Shown here in pieces: positions 16,008 through 24,744 of a stretch of 64,000 bases of DNA (its first letter is position 1; the number at the start of each line of letters is the position of its first letter). The DNA is from Natronohydrobacter thiooxidans (GTDB taxonomy: Bacteria > Pseudomonadota > Alphaproteobacteria > Rhodobacterales > Rhodobacteraceae). The position numbers and the translations under genes were made by a program. A model generated the notes under the pieces. It saw only the letters and a list, made by a program, of their open reading frames with translations, was not told where the DNA came from and searched no databases. The DNA is taken from assembly GCF_001884735.1 (NCBI RefSeq), contig NZ_MJAP01000012.1, forward strand, positions 62,001 through 126,000, in the 5' to 3' direction.

Positions 16008-16802
16008 ATGTCGACATCGATGCAAATCGCCCAACAGCTTCCGTTTCTGCGTCGCTACGCGCGCGCGCTTACCGGGTCGCAGCATACCGGCGACCGCTAC
16101 GCCGCCGCGACACTGGAAGCCATTCTGGATGATCGCAGCCTTCTGAATGACGACCTGTCGCCCAAGCTGGGGCTTTTCCGGGCGTTTCATACTGTGTGGC
16201 AAAGCACTGGTGCACCTGTCGGAAGCGAGCCGGTGGAAGGCATCGAAGCGCGGGCGCAGTCCATGCTGGCTGATTTGACCACCAACACCCGCGAAGCGCT
16301 TCTGTTGCGCGCGCTGGAAGAGTTTTCCTTTGAAGAGATTGCGCAGATCATTCAGATCTCGGTTGACGAGGCGCAGGAACTCGTGGCGATTGCCTATCGT
16401 GAAATGTCGAGATCGGTGCGCGGTCGTATCCAGATCATCGAGGATGAACCGCTGATCGCGCTGGATATCAAGAGTATCGTCACCGAGATGGGCCATGAGG
16501 TGACGGGCATCGCCCGCACGCGCGCCGAGGCGATCGCGCTTGGCAAGCGCGAGAAGGCCGATCTGATCCTGGCCGACATTCACCTGGCCGATGACAGTTC
16601 TGGCGTGGATGCTGTCGTCGACTTGCTGCGCGACAGTCCCGATACGCCGGTGATCTTCATCACCGCCTATCCCGAGCGCCTGTTGACCGGTGAGAAACCC
16701 GAACCGGCCTTTCTGATCCCCAAGCCTTTCGACGAGGAACAGGTCCGCTCTGCAGTCTCTCAGGCGATGTTCTTCGCCTCGACCCAGACACTGCACGCCT
16801 GA
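16008..16802 (+). CDS. phyR: General stress response regulator PhyR (anti-anti-sigma)
   Basis: 264 residues. The N-terminal ~130 residues are a sigma-like domain (TREALLLRALEEFSFEEIAQ is the sigma4-like part that mimics EcfG). The C-terminal receiver domain has phospho-acceptor Asp190 in LILADIHL, the FATGUY-type segment VIFITAYPERLL, and the conserved Lys in IPKPF. When phosphorylated it sequesters NepR and frees EcfG. Start ATG 16008 has GAGG 6-7 bp upstream. Divergent from nepR, followed by a terminator. Confidence 0.95.
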   Translation: MSTSMQIAQQLPFLRRYARALTGSQHTGDRYAAATLEAILDDRSLLNDDLSPKLGLFRAFHTVWQSTGAPVGSEPVEGIEARAQSMLADLTTNTREALLLRALEEFSFEEIAQIIQISVDEAQELVAIAYREMSRSVRGRIQIIEDEPLIALDIKSIVTEMGHEVTGIARTRAEAIALGKREKADLILADIHLADDSSGVDAVVDLLRDSPDTPVIFITAYPERLLTGEKPEPAFLIPKPFDEEQVRSAVSQAMFFASTQTLHA

Positions 16803-16827
16803 TCTTTCTGTCAGCCAGCCGACACTG

Positions 16828-16852
16828 ACCCGCGCCATTGGCTCGGGTTTTT
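16828..16852 (+). terminator. Terminator after phyR
   Basis: Stem CCCG-C-GCC / GGC-T-CGGG (one internal mismatch), 3-nt loop, then TTTTT, beginning 27 bp after the phyR stop. Confidence 0.75.
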
Positions 16853-16901
16853 CATAATGCGTCCCGCGTGTTCACGTTTGCGCATCTGAACGACAAGAAC
16901 C

Positions 16902-16926
16902 GGAACCATTCATGTCCTGACCTGTT
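16902..16926 (+). promoter_or_regulatory. EcfG-type promoter for the DUF1328-DUF2383 pair
   Basis: GGAAC at 16902-16906, 16 bp, TGTT at 16923-16926, about 50 bp before the ATG at 16978. One mismatch at the first base of the -10. Confidence 0.75.
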
Positions 16927-16977
16927 GTTTCTTCAATGGTCGCAAATCTGCGACGCCCGAAACTGAAAGGACATATC

Positions 16978-17151
16978 ATGCTTGGTTGGGCACTCACGTT
17001 TCTCATCGTCGCGCTGATTGCCGCAGCGCTTGGTTTCACGGGGATTGCAGGCGCTGCCTCTTCGATCGCGCAGATCCTGTTCGTCGTTTTCCTCGTGCTC
17101 TTTCTGGTCGCGATGGTCGCGCGCGCCGTGCAGGGTAGACCGCCGGTCTGA
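16978..17151 (+). CDS. DUF1328 small membrane protein (YtjA-like)
   Basis: 57 residues, two transmembrane helices. It has the DUF1328 pattern: [20 protein letters not shown], then [25 protein letters not shown] lies about 8 bp before ATG 16978, which is preferred to a longer start at 16936. Often found among general-stress genes in alphaproteobacteria; biochemical role unknown. Followed after 35 bp by the DUF2383 gene, probably co-transcribed from the EcfG-type promoter. Confidence 0.9.
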   Translation: MLGWALTFLIVALIAAALGFTGIAGAASSIAQILFVVFLVLFLVAMVARAVQGRPPV

Positions 17152-17186
17152 CCACTCCTGACCGGAGCGGAAGAAAGGAGTATGTG

Positions 17187-17693
17187 ATGGCTGATAAAGA
17201 GCTGGAGCAGTTGCATTCCAATTTTTTCGGACCGTCACCGGGAGAGGTAAAGGACCGCCCCGCGCAGCCGCTTGACCCGGATGACGAACCGCTTGAAAGG
17301 ATCGCCGAGGCGCATCGCCGCGTCGCGGATGTGATCGAAGGATTCGACAAGCTGGTCGAAAAGGCAGAGCCCTCGTTCCGCCCGGTCGCCGAAGCCTTTC
17401 TGATAATGCACCGCAGGCATGATCGCGAGCTTGCGGCCTATCTGGAGCGCGCCGGACGCGAAGCCTCGGAGCATGGCACGTTTTTCGGCACTGTGAATCG
17501 CGCCCTGATCGAAGCCCGGTCATGGATCGAGAACGTCGATGAAGGCGTGATGGACCGGGTGAAGGAAGGCGAAAAGCACGTGCTGGAAGGCTATGCCGAA
17601 GCCCGAGATATCGGCCAGACGGTCGAGGCGAATGCCATGCTGCGCCAACATATGGCCGACATTGATGCTTTGCTGGTAAAGCATGCAACCTGA
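17187..17693 (+). CDS. DUF2383/PA2169-like four-helix-bundle protein
   Basis: 168 residues, soluble and helical. Segments FRPVAEAFLIMHRRHDRELA and HGTFFGTVNRALIEARSWIE resemble the PA2169/DUF2383 ferritin-like four-helix fold, which has Glu/His positions that could bind metal. AAGGAG lies 6 bp before ATG 17187. Co-oriented and close to DUF1328 under the EcfG-type promoter; the neighbourhood suggests a stress-protection role. Function of the family is not established. Confidence 0.65.
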   Translation: MADKELEQLHSNFFGPSPGEVKDRPAQPLDPDDEPLERIAEAHRRVADVIEGFDKLVEKAEPSFRPVAEAFLIMHRRHDRELAAYLERAGREASEHGTFFGTVNRALIEARSWIENVDEGVMDRVKEGEKHVLEGYAEARDIGQTVEANAMLRQHMADIDALLVKHAT

Positions 17694-17700
17694 CGAATGA

Positions 17701-17737
17701 CGGGCGCGCCTTCGCGCGCCCGCTGTCGTTTTGCTCT
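17701..17737 (+). terminator. Terminator after the DUF2383 gene
   Basis: A 9-bp GC stem (17701-17709 with 17714-17722) closes a CTTC tetraloop; a GTTTTG run follows at 17728-17733. Confidence 0.75.
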
Positions 17738-17756
17738 CTCGGTGAGGCGTCTTCGA

Positions 17757-18479
17757 ATGCATCCCTGTCAGACATGCCCTCTGCGCCGCCATGACCTGTT
17801 CATGCCATTCAGCGCAGAAGAGCTTTCTTTCATGATGAAATTCCGCTCGGGCGAAGTGCGTCTCGCGCCGGGAGAGGTATTATTCCATGAAGGCGATGAA
17901 AGCGCGTATTTCTACACTGCGCTGGAAGGGCAGGGTGTGCGGGTGAAGCACTTGCTCAATGGCGAGCGACAAGTGGTCAATCTCATCTTTCCGGGCGATG
18001 TTGTGGGCTTGCAGGCCAGCTTGGCCGGCGGCGCATCAAGCACGGCGATTGCCTCAAGCCCGATGGTGCTGTGTCGTTTCGAAAAACGCAGATTGCACGA
18101 GCTCTACTGCTCCAGTCCGGATCGCGCCTATGCCTTGACCTGGATCGCTGCGGTCGAGGAACATTTCCTTGGCGAGACCATCGCCACTCTGGGCCAGCGC
18201 GACGCCACGCAGCGCGTGGCCTGGGCCCTGCTCAAGATCTACAACCGTCTGAGTGCGGTCGGTCTGGCGCAGGAGGCTGGAGATGTGCCGCTGCCTTTGC
18301 GGCAGCGCGATCTGGCCGATGCCATGGGCTTGTCGCTGGTGCATACCAACAAGACGCTGGCACGGCTGCGCCCCTTGGCGAGATGGGAAAACGGCCGGTT
18401 GTGGATCTCGGATGCCGAAGCGCTCGCCGAAATCGCGATGACCGACTGCGCCTTGCCGCCCGACCGCCCTCTGCTATGA
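17757..18479 (+). CDS. Crp/Fnr-family transcriptional regulator
   Basis: 240 residues: a Cys-containing N-terminus (CQTCPLRRHDLF), a cyclic-nucleotide-binding-type beta roll (about 30-130; FHEGDESAYFYTALEGQGVR, LIFPGDVVGLQ), a dimer helix, and a C-terminal helix-turn-helix (LPLRQRDLADAMGLSLVHTN). Only two N-terminal Cys are obvious, so a 4Fe-4S oxygen-sensing Fnr is doubtful. It groups better with 'Crp/Fnr' regulators of unknown signal. Start ATG 17757 places the CxxCPLR motif at the N-terminus as usual. It converges with the next gene, overlapping by 6 bp. Confidence 0.8.
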   Translation: MHPCQTCPLRRHDLFMPFSAEELSFMMKFRSGEVRLAPGEVLFHEGDESAYFYTALEGQGVRVKHLLNGERQVVNLIFPGDVVGLQASLAGGASSTAIASSPMVLCRFEKRRLHELYCSSPDRAYALTWIAAVEEHFLGETIATLGQRDATQRVAWALLKIYNRLSAVGLAQEAGDVPLPLRQRDLADAMGLSLVHTNKTLARLRPLARWENGRLWISDAEALAEIAMTDCALPPDRPLL

Positions 18480-18833
18480 GTTTTGCACCAGCTTTTCCAG
18501 AATACGCTCAAGATCTTCGGTAAAGAAGGGCAGCGCCAGGATCGGAAAGGCCAGATCTGCCGCTGCGTCCGGCGGTCCGTCATCCAGAATAATGACAGGT
18601 ACACTCCGATTGCGCAAAGCAGCGCATAATGAACTGGCTGCAAACTGCGCGGCTGGCATCTGCACGACCGCGACACGCAGCATGCAATCATCGGCGAGGG
18701 ATCCGAGCGCGACAAGCGCCTCCTCCGGGGTGGTGACAATCAGCGGTATGCCGAGTCCCTTCTGCTGCAATGTCGCGGTCACATCCTTCGCGACCAGAGC
18801 AAAATTCACGCAAACCAGAAAACTGCTTCCCAT
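18474..18833 (-). CDS. Small protein with a receiver-like fold lacking the phosphorylation site
   Basis: 119 residues with alternating strands and helices of a CheY-like domain: FLVCVNFALVA, RVAVVQMPAA, VPVIILDDGP, ILALPFFTEDLERILEKL. The final LPFFTEDL resembles receiver 'KPFxxxxL' ends, but the Lys is Leu and no Asp sits after strand 3, where VVQMPAA replaces 'DxxMP'. It is therefore probably a pseudo-receiver. ATG 18833 (AGAGG upstream) is preferred to GTG 18845. Lying between a Crp/Fnr regulator and an HWE kinase, it may be a phosphorylation-independent signalling partner. Family call is inference. Confidence 0.55.
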   Translation of the reverse strand: MGSSFLVCVNFALVAKDVTATLQQKGLGIPLIVTTPEEALVALGSLADDCMLRVAVVQMPAAQFAASSLCAALRNRSVPVIILDDGPPDAAADLAFPILALPFFTEDLERILEKLVQNS

Positions 18834-18919
18834 ATGCTTCGCCACCTCTTCCGTGAAAGACTCCGGTCTGCACAGAGTTGTGAAGCGGCGCTATAAACTA
18901 CGACATAGGTAACGTAGAG

Positions 18920-20326
18920 TCAGGTTGCGGTAACCTGCTCCAGCGGGCTATCCAGCCACCATTCCAGCCCGGTCTGGCGGAACCTGACTTCCGTCTGCGC
19001 CGACAAGGCCATGGCCAGCATGTCCTCAAGCACGACTGAACCGAAGCCCCGGCGCTGTGGGGCGACGACGGCGGGGCCGCCGGATTCGCGCCAGTGCAGG
19101 TGCAATCTTCTGTTGTCATCGCCGGATATAGACCAGCCGACAGTGACGCGCCCCTCCGGGGTCAGAAGCGCACCATATTTGGCGGCATTGGTGGCCAGTT
19201 CGTAAATGGCCATGCCAAGGCTCTGGGCGGCTTCGGGGGTCACGTCCAGCGCAGGGCCGCCAAGTTGCAGGCGCTGCTCCAGATCCGCATCGAAATACGC
19301 CAGTTGCGCCCGGATCAGCGATTCGAGATCAAGTTTTTCCGATGGTGAATGAACCAGCAAATCCTGACAGGCTGACAGCGCCCGCAACCGCCCGCCAAAA
19401 TCACGCACGAAATCGGATACATCCGAAGGCTGCATCTGACGCAGCATTGATTGTACGACGGCGAGCAGATTCTTCGAGCGGTGATTGACCTCGCGCATGG
19501 CAAAGGCCCGCCGTTCCTCGCTGCGCTTGCGCGCGGTGATGTCATAGGCCGAGGGAACAAGAAAGGCGACGTTGCCATCGTCATCCAGTACCGGCGACAG
19601 GCTGAAATCTATCGCCATCCGCCCTTCTGCGCTGACCCGGACAGAGGCATCATAGCGCTGCAATTCGCCGCGCGCAGCAGCCGCAACAGCATCTTTCAGC
19701 CGTGCGACTTCTTCCGGATCGTGAGACCACCAGAAACACTCCCAGAATTTCCGTCCGACCACAACGTCGCGCGACATCCCCCCAAGGTCCAGCGCTGGAC
19801 GATTTATCTCGATCAACGTGCCATCAGGTGCGAGCACACCGATCAACGAATTGGTATGGTCAAGTATCTGACGCAGCTTCGCTTCAGTTTGCAGCCGCGC
19901 CGATATATCGACCACAATTGACGATATGCCCAGAAACTGCCCGGAAGCATCGCGCAAGGCGTTCTTGGTGCTGCTGGCCTGAAGCCGGGTGCCATCCTTG
20001 CACAGATACTGTTTTTCGAGTTGCGCGTGATCTGCACCCGCCACCAAATCTGCCACAATCGCCCGGGTTTCCGTCAGGCAGTCGGGGGCTGTCAATTCCC
20101 AGATGGTTTTGCTCATCAACTCATCTTCCCGGTAGCCGAGCATCTCGCACAGGCGCGGGTTGACCAATGTGATACGCCCATGCGCATCTGTCTCTATCAG
20201 CCCTGCAGGCATCTGGGTGATGATACGTTGAAGCCGGGCCTGAGTTCGGGCGGCTTCTTCTGCGGATTCAGCATGGCCTGTTCTGTACAAGGTCGCATCC
20301 TGTATTTTGTCGCGTTCGTTCCGCAT
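18920..20326 (-). CDS. PAS-domain HWE/HisKA_2-type sensor histidine kinase
   Basis: About 468 residues from ATG 20326: PAS 1 (VNPRLCEMLGYREDELMSKT) with a PAC tail, PAS 2 (around RKFWECFWWSHDPEEVARLK) with a PAC tail, then the HWE-type phospho-acceptor segment REVNHRSKNLLAVVQSM and an ATPase domain (IYELATNAAKYGAL; RRGFGSVVLEDML). No membrane helix, so a soluble sensor. HWE kinases often feed PhyR. The start is uncertain: a TTG at 20416 is also open and neither has a strong ribosome-binding site. Confidence 0.85.
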   Translation of the reverse strand: MRNERDKIQDATLYRTGHAESAEEAARTQARLQRIITQMPAGLIETDAHGRITLVNPRLCEMLGYREDELMSKTIWELTAPDCLTETRAIVADLVAGADHAQLEKQYLCKDGTRLQASSTKNALRDASGQFLGISSIVVDISARLQTEAKLRQILDHTNSLIGVLAPDGTLIEINRPALDLGGMSRDVVVGRKFWECFWWSHDPEEVARLKDAVAAAARGELQRYDASVRVSAEGRMAIDFSLSPVLDDDGNVAFLVPSAYDITARKRSEERRAFAMREVNHRSKNLLAVVQSMLRQMQPSDVSDFVRDFGGRLRALSACQDLLVHSPSEKLDLESLIRAQLAYFDADLEQRLQLGGPALDVTPEAAQSLGMAIYELATNAAKYGALLTPEGRVTVGWSISGDDNRRLHLHWRESGGPAVVAPQRRGFGSVVLEDMLAMALSAQTEVRFRQTGLEWWLDSPLEQVTAT

Positions 20327-20575
20327 CTGCCAGTTCCATTCTGGAGTAAGACCGTGCGCGGGCGCGGTTAATCGCAATCTCGGGTTGAAATTAGCCACGG
20401 GTTCACAACAGCGCAAGTGCCGAAAAATACATCTCGAATACTGTTATTTCGCGTGGCTTTCCACGGTGGCGCGCCGCATAAGCCGCCGCAGAACCGGGAA
20501 GCAACCGTGGATGACGTCAGTTCCCGATCTGCTCAGGAACTGAATACGGATCGCCCCAAGGACGCGCGACAAAGG

Positions 20576-22090
20576 TCATGCTGCCGTGTCTTTGAAATAC
20601 GCCTTATAGGTTTTACGCAACTCGGCTTTCTGGACCTTGCCCATGGTGTTGCGGGGCAGTTCCGGCAGGATGATGAACGCTTTCGGCTGTTTGTAGCGGG
20701 CCAGCTTTTCCGAGAGTTCCCCTAGGATCTGCCGCTCGTCCGGCCCCTCTCCGGTCGGAACAAGAACTGCGACGACAGCTTCGCCGAAGTCAGGATGCGG
20801 CAGGCCGATAACGGCACTTTCCAGAACGCCGGGCATGTCATCAAGCGTCAGTTCGACTTCCTTGGGGTAGACATTATAGCCCCCCGAGATGATCAGATCC
20901 TTCGCGCGTCCAACGATATTCACATAGCCCTGATCGTCGATCATTCCCAGATCGCCGGTCATGAAATACCCGTCGTCGCGGAATTCTTCGGCGGTCTTTT
21001 CGGGCATCTGCCAATAGCCCTGAAAGACATTCGGTCCCTTGACCTCGATCATGCCGGTTTCGCCCTGCGGCATCTCGGTTCCGCTCGCCGGATCGGCAAT
21101 GCGCAGATCGACACCGGGCAGCGGAAAGCCGACCGTGCCGGGCCTGCGCGCGCCATCATAGGGGTTTGAGGTCAGCATATTGGTCTCGGTCATCCCGTAG
21201 CGTTCCAGAATCGCATGGCCCGTGCGCTCGGACCATTGCAGATGCGTTTCTGCCAGGAGCGGTGCGGATCCGGAAACGAAGAGCCGCATATGGCCGACAG
21301 TCTCGCGGCTCAGACGCGGATCGCCCAGCAGACGGGTGTAGAAGGTGGGCACACCCATCATGGTTGTGGCCTGATCCAGCAGATCGAAAACCTGATCCAG
21401 ATCGAATTTCGGCAGGAAGATCATCTGCGCGCCGGCACGCAGGATCACATTCGAGGCCACAAAAAGCCCGTGCGTGTGAAAGATCGGCAAGGCATGCAGC
21501 AAGACATCCTTCTCGGTGAAGCGCCAGAGCTCGACCAGCGTCTCGGCATTCGACAGCAGATTGTTCTGGCTGAGCATGGCGCCCTTGGAGCGCCCGGTCG
21601 TGCCCGAAGTGTAGAGCAGGGCGGCCAGATCATCGCCGCTGCGCGCGGCCGGTGTGATCCGGGTGGGGTGCCCCGCGGCGAGGGCGTCAAAGCTGCCGCC
21701 GGGGCCAAGGCTTTGCAAGGCGATTCCCAGCCGCTTGGCCAGCGGCGCAAGCGCATCCACGCGGCCCGGATCGACCAGCAAAAGCCGCGCCCCGCAATCG
21801 CTGACAAAGTATTCCAGTTCGTCAGGCGTATAGGCGGTGTTCAGTGGCAGGAACACGATGCCCGAGGCCATGGCTGCCCCGTAAAGCGCCAGCATCTGCG
21901 GCGTTTTCGACGCCTGAACCGCAACCCGGTCGCCGGGTTCCAGCCCGCAGGCCCTCAGCGTATGACTGAAGCGCGCGATCAGGTCATGAAACGCGGCCGC
22001 GCTGATCTTCCTGCCATCGGCAAGCGTCAGAAACGGTCTTGGCGCGTCAGCCAGTGGCGCGAACAGCGTCTCATACATGGGGTTGGTCAT
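20576..22090 (-). CDS. matB: Malonyl-CoA synthetase (malonate--CoA ligase)
   Basis: 504 residues of the acyl-CoA synthetase superfamily: ATP loop LLYTSGTTGRSKGAMLSQNN, YGMTETNM, YFMTGDLGMID, GRAKDLIISGGYNVYPKEVE and catalytic C-terminal Lys in RNTMGKVQK. Assignment to MatB comes from the segment order and from its position directly after malonyl-CoA decarboxylase and a TRAP transporter. It activates malonate to malonyl-CoA using ATP. Start ATG 22090 has GGAGG about 9 bp upstream. Last gene of the malonate operon. Confidence 0.9.
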   Translation of the reverse strand: MTNPMYETLFAPLADAPRPFLTLADGRKISAAAFHDLIARFSHTLRACGLEPGDRVAVQASKTPQMLALYGAAMASGIVFLPLNTAYTPDELEYFVSDCGARLLLVDPGRVDALAPLAKRLGIALQSLGPGGSFDALAAGHPTRITPAARSGDDLAALLYTSGTTGRSKGAMLSQNNLLSNAETLVELWRFTEKDVLLHALPIFHTHGLFVASNVILRAGAQMIFLPKFDLDQVFDLLDQATTMMGVPTFYTRLLGDPRLSRETVGHMRLFVSGSAPLLAETHLQWSERTGHAILERYGMTETNMLTSNPYDGARRPGTVGFPLPGVDLRIADPASGTEMPQGETGMIEVKGPNVFQGYWQMPEKTAEEFRDDGYFMTGDLGMIDDQGYVNIVGRAKDLIISGGYNVYPKEVELTLDDMPGVLESAVIGLPHPDFGEAVVAVLVPTGEGPDERQILGELSEKLARYKQPKAFIILPELPRNTMGKVQKAELRKTYKAYFKDTAA

Positions 22091-22130
22091 CGAAATGTTC
22101 CTCCTTCCTGCCATCGCTTCGCGAGAGCGG

Positions 22131-23414
22131 TTAGTCCTGTCCGGCGCGCGCAAGCTGGCGCATGGCTCTGGTTGCGGCGACCTTGCCTTGTGCGGCATAG
22201 CTTTCGTGATAGGTCTCGACCTGATCAAGGTCATAGAGATAATTGACCATCGCGCCGCAGGACTGTTTCAACCCGCGCGGCGAGATATCCGCAGTCGCGT
22301 GAATTTCATGAACCAGCGCGCCGTTATTCAGGTGAAAGCGCGCAACCGGATCGCGCGGGCGGTCGCGCTTGTCCTTGACATCCAGCAGGTAATGCGCGGC
22401 CAGTCGGCGCAAGCGCATCTGTCCGGCCTCGTCGAGCCTATCCGGGCCGTCCAGAAGTGCCTGGATACTGCTGTCGCCCCCCTCGGCGCGGTCGCGCAAC
22501 CAGCCCGACAGGCCCGGAATCGGGGACAGGGTCACGAATTGGCGCAGATGGGGCAATTCCTGCTGCAACAAGGCCACAACCTGTTTGATCAGAGAATTGC
22601 CGAAACTGATCCCTTGCAACCCTTTCTGACAATTCGAGATCGAATAGAAGGTGGCGGTATCCGCCTGTGCGGGATCCAGCGGCTTGCGCCCATCGGCCAG
22701 CAGCGCCTGCACAGAGCCCGGCACCCCCTTGACCAGCGCCACCTCGACAAAGATCAGCGGCTCGTCGGGCATGGCCGGGTGAAAAAAGGCAAAGCAGCGC
22801 CGGTCCTTGGGGTCCACGCGCGCGCGCAGGGCTTCCCAGTCGCCGATTTCATGGACGGCTTCATATTCGATGATCTTTTCCAGCAAACTCGCCGGGCTTT
22901 CCCATGTGATCTGTCGCAGCACAAGGAAACCCCGGTTGAACCAGGACTGGAACAGATGCGCGAAATCGAGATCCACGCGGGCCAGTTCGGGGATCTCGGG
23001 CAGGAGTGCCAGCAAATCCCTGCGCATCCGCACGAGTTCCTTCGTGGCACCGGGCGCGTGGTTCAGGCGGCGCAGCAATTCCTGTCGGCGCGGCTCTGCG
23101 GTCTGCAGTAGCAACCGCAACTGCCGCGCATCGCGCGACGCCGCATAGCTCAGCGCTGCCTGAACCACCGCATCCGGATGAAGGTCGTAATCCTGCGCCA
23201 GATGCTGGAAGAAGTCCCGCCTTGCGGCATCATCCATACGGGCATAGGCCCCGAGGATTTCCCGCGCAAGGCGCATTGTCGAGACCTCGCCCGCGCCCGC
23301 GAGCAGGTTCGCACACATCTCGGTCACAGGTTTGCCGGAACTGCCGCGCAGCGGTGCGAAACGCCGCTCGACAAGCTGGCCCAGCAGATCGCCCAGATAT
23401 CCGGTTCTGTTCAT
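22131..23414 (-). CDS. matA: Malonyl-CoA decarboxylase
   Basis: 427 residues, full MLYCD family length: an N-terminal helical region (1-150) then the catalytic domain, with CFAFFHPAMPDEPLIFVEVAL, YSISNCQKGLQGISFGNSLI and FHLNNGALVHEI, which hold conserved His/Ser/Asn positions. It converts malonyl-CoA to acetyl-CoA and CO2, the second step after MatB. Between dctM and matB in the same direction, so co-transcription is likely. Confidence 0.93.
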   Translation of the reverse strand: MNRTGYLGDLLGQLVERRFAPLRGSSGKPVTEMCANLLAGAGEVSTMRLAREILGAYARMDDAARRDFFQHLAQDYDLHPDAVVQAALSYAASRDARQLRLLLQTAEPRRQELLRRLNHAPGATKELVRMRRDLLALLPEIPELARVDLDFAHLFQSWFNRGFLVLRQITWESPASLLEKIIEYEAVHEIGDWEALRARVDPKDRRCFAFFHPAMPDEPLIFVEVALVKGVPGSVQALLADGRKPLDPAQADTATFYSISNCQKGLQGISFGNSLIKQVVALLQQELPHLRQFVTLSPIPGLSGWLRDRAEGGDSSIQALLDGPDRLDEAGQMRLRRLAAHYLLDVKDKRDRPRDPVARFHLNNGALVHEIHATADISPRGLKQSCGAMVNYLYDLDQVETYHESYAAQGKVAATRAMRQLARAGQD

Positions 23415-23427
23415 TGTTCCGACCCTT

Positions 23428-24744
23428 TTACCGCACCGGACCCATCACGATATCCGGCAGCCACGTCGCAATACCCGGAAAGAAGCACAGAATCACGATG
23501 GCCAGAACCATGCAACCGACATAGGGCAGCGAGCCCTTGAGGATGGTCTTGAGCTTGATATCGGGTGCGATGGAATTGATCACATAGAGATTAAGCCCCA
23601 CCGGCGGCGAGATCAGCCCGATTTCCATATTGATCGTCAGGATCACGGCGAACCAGTAGGGGTCGAAATCCGCAGCCAGGATGATCGGCAGCAGGATCGG
23701 CGCGGCCATCAGAATCACCGCCACGGGGGGCAGGAAGAACCCCGCGATCAGCAGGAAGACATTGATTGCGCCCATCAGCACCCAGCGATTGACGTCGAGC
23801 GCAGTGATCCACATGGCGATGGATTGTGTGATATAGAGCGAGGACAGCATGTAGCTGAACACCCCCGCCGCACCGATGATGAACAGGATCATCACCGATT
23901 CCCGCGTCGAATCGCGCAGCACCACCCAGAGCGATTTGGGCGACCACATGCGATAGATCACAATCGCCATCAGCAGACACAAGAGCGCGCCCACAGCGGC
24001 GGTTTCCGATGGCGTCGCGATGCCGCCATACATGGCGTAGAGCACGCCGATGATGACCAGCAGGAAAGGGATCACGCGGGGCAGGATTTCGAATTTCTCG
24101 CGCAGGCTGTAGCGTTTGGCTGACATCACCGAAAGCCCGGTATCGCGCCAGGTCGAATAGACCGACCAGGCCATGAACAGCCCCACCAGCATCAGCCCCG
24201 GCAGCACGCCTGCCAGAAACAGCCGCCCGATCGAAGTCTCGGTCGCGATGCCATAGACGATCATCGTGACCGAGGGCGGGATCAGGATGCCCAGCGTGCC
24301 CCCCGCCGCGATCGAGCCAGAAGCAACCGTATCCGGGTAGCCGCGTTTGCGCATCTCGGGGATGCCCATCTTGCCGATGGCGGCGCATGTGGCGGGACTG
24401 GAGCCGGACATGGCCGAAAACAGCGCACAGGCCCCGAGATTGGACATGACCAGCCCCCCCGGAACGCGGGTCAGCCAGCGTTCCAGCGCTTCATAGAGAT
24501 CGGCGCCCGCGCGGGTCGAGGAAATCGCCGAGCCCATGATGATGAACATCGGGATCGACAAGAGCGCGAAGGAATTGAGCTTGCCGAAGAACTTGTCGGG
24601 CATCAGTTCCAGCGCCCACATCCCCTCGAACAGGGCAAGGAAGACGGCCGAAACGATCAGTAGCCCGGTGGCGACCGACACGCCTGAGAAGAGCACGGCG
24701 ATGGTGACGAAGGCGACAAGCGCGCCAAGGATGAGCGGGTCCAT
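23428..24744 (-). CDS. dctM: TRAP transporter large permease (DctM-type), malonate operon
   Basis: 438 residues with about 12-13 membrane helices. DctM motifs: GSSPATCAAIGKMGIPEMRK, AAGGTLGILIPPSVTMIVYG and the C-terminal NMEIGLISPPVGLNLYVINS. It forms the ion-coupled translocation channel with DctQ. Its ATG overlaps the dctQ stop by 1 nt. Context (malonyl-CoA synthetase and decarboxylase downstream) points to malonate or a related dicarboxylate as substrate. Confidence 0.92.
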   Translation of the reverse strand: MDPLILGALVAFVTIAVLFSGVSVATGLLIVSAVFLALFEGMWALELMPDKFFGKLNSFALLSIPMFIIMGSAISSTRAGADLYEALERWLTRVPGGLVMSNLGACALFSAMSGSSPATCAAIGKMGIPEMRKRGYPDTVASGSIAAGGTLGILIPPSVTMIVYGIATETSIGRLFLAGVLPGLMLVGLFMAWSVYSTWRDTGLSVMSAKRYSLREKFEILPRVIPFLLVIIGVLYAMYGGIATPSETAAVGALLCLLMAIVIYRMWSPKSLWVVLRDSTRESVMILFIIGAAGVFSYMLSSLYITQSIAMWITALDVNRWVLMGAINVFLLIAGFFLPPVAVILMAAPILLPIILAADFDPYWFAVILTINMEIGLISPPVGLNLYVINSIAPDIKLKTILKGSLPYVGCMVLAIVILCFFPGIATWLPDIVMGPVR

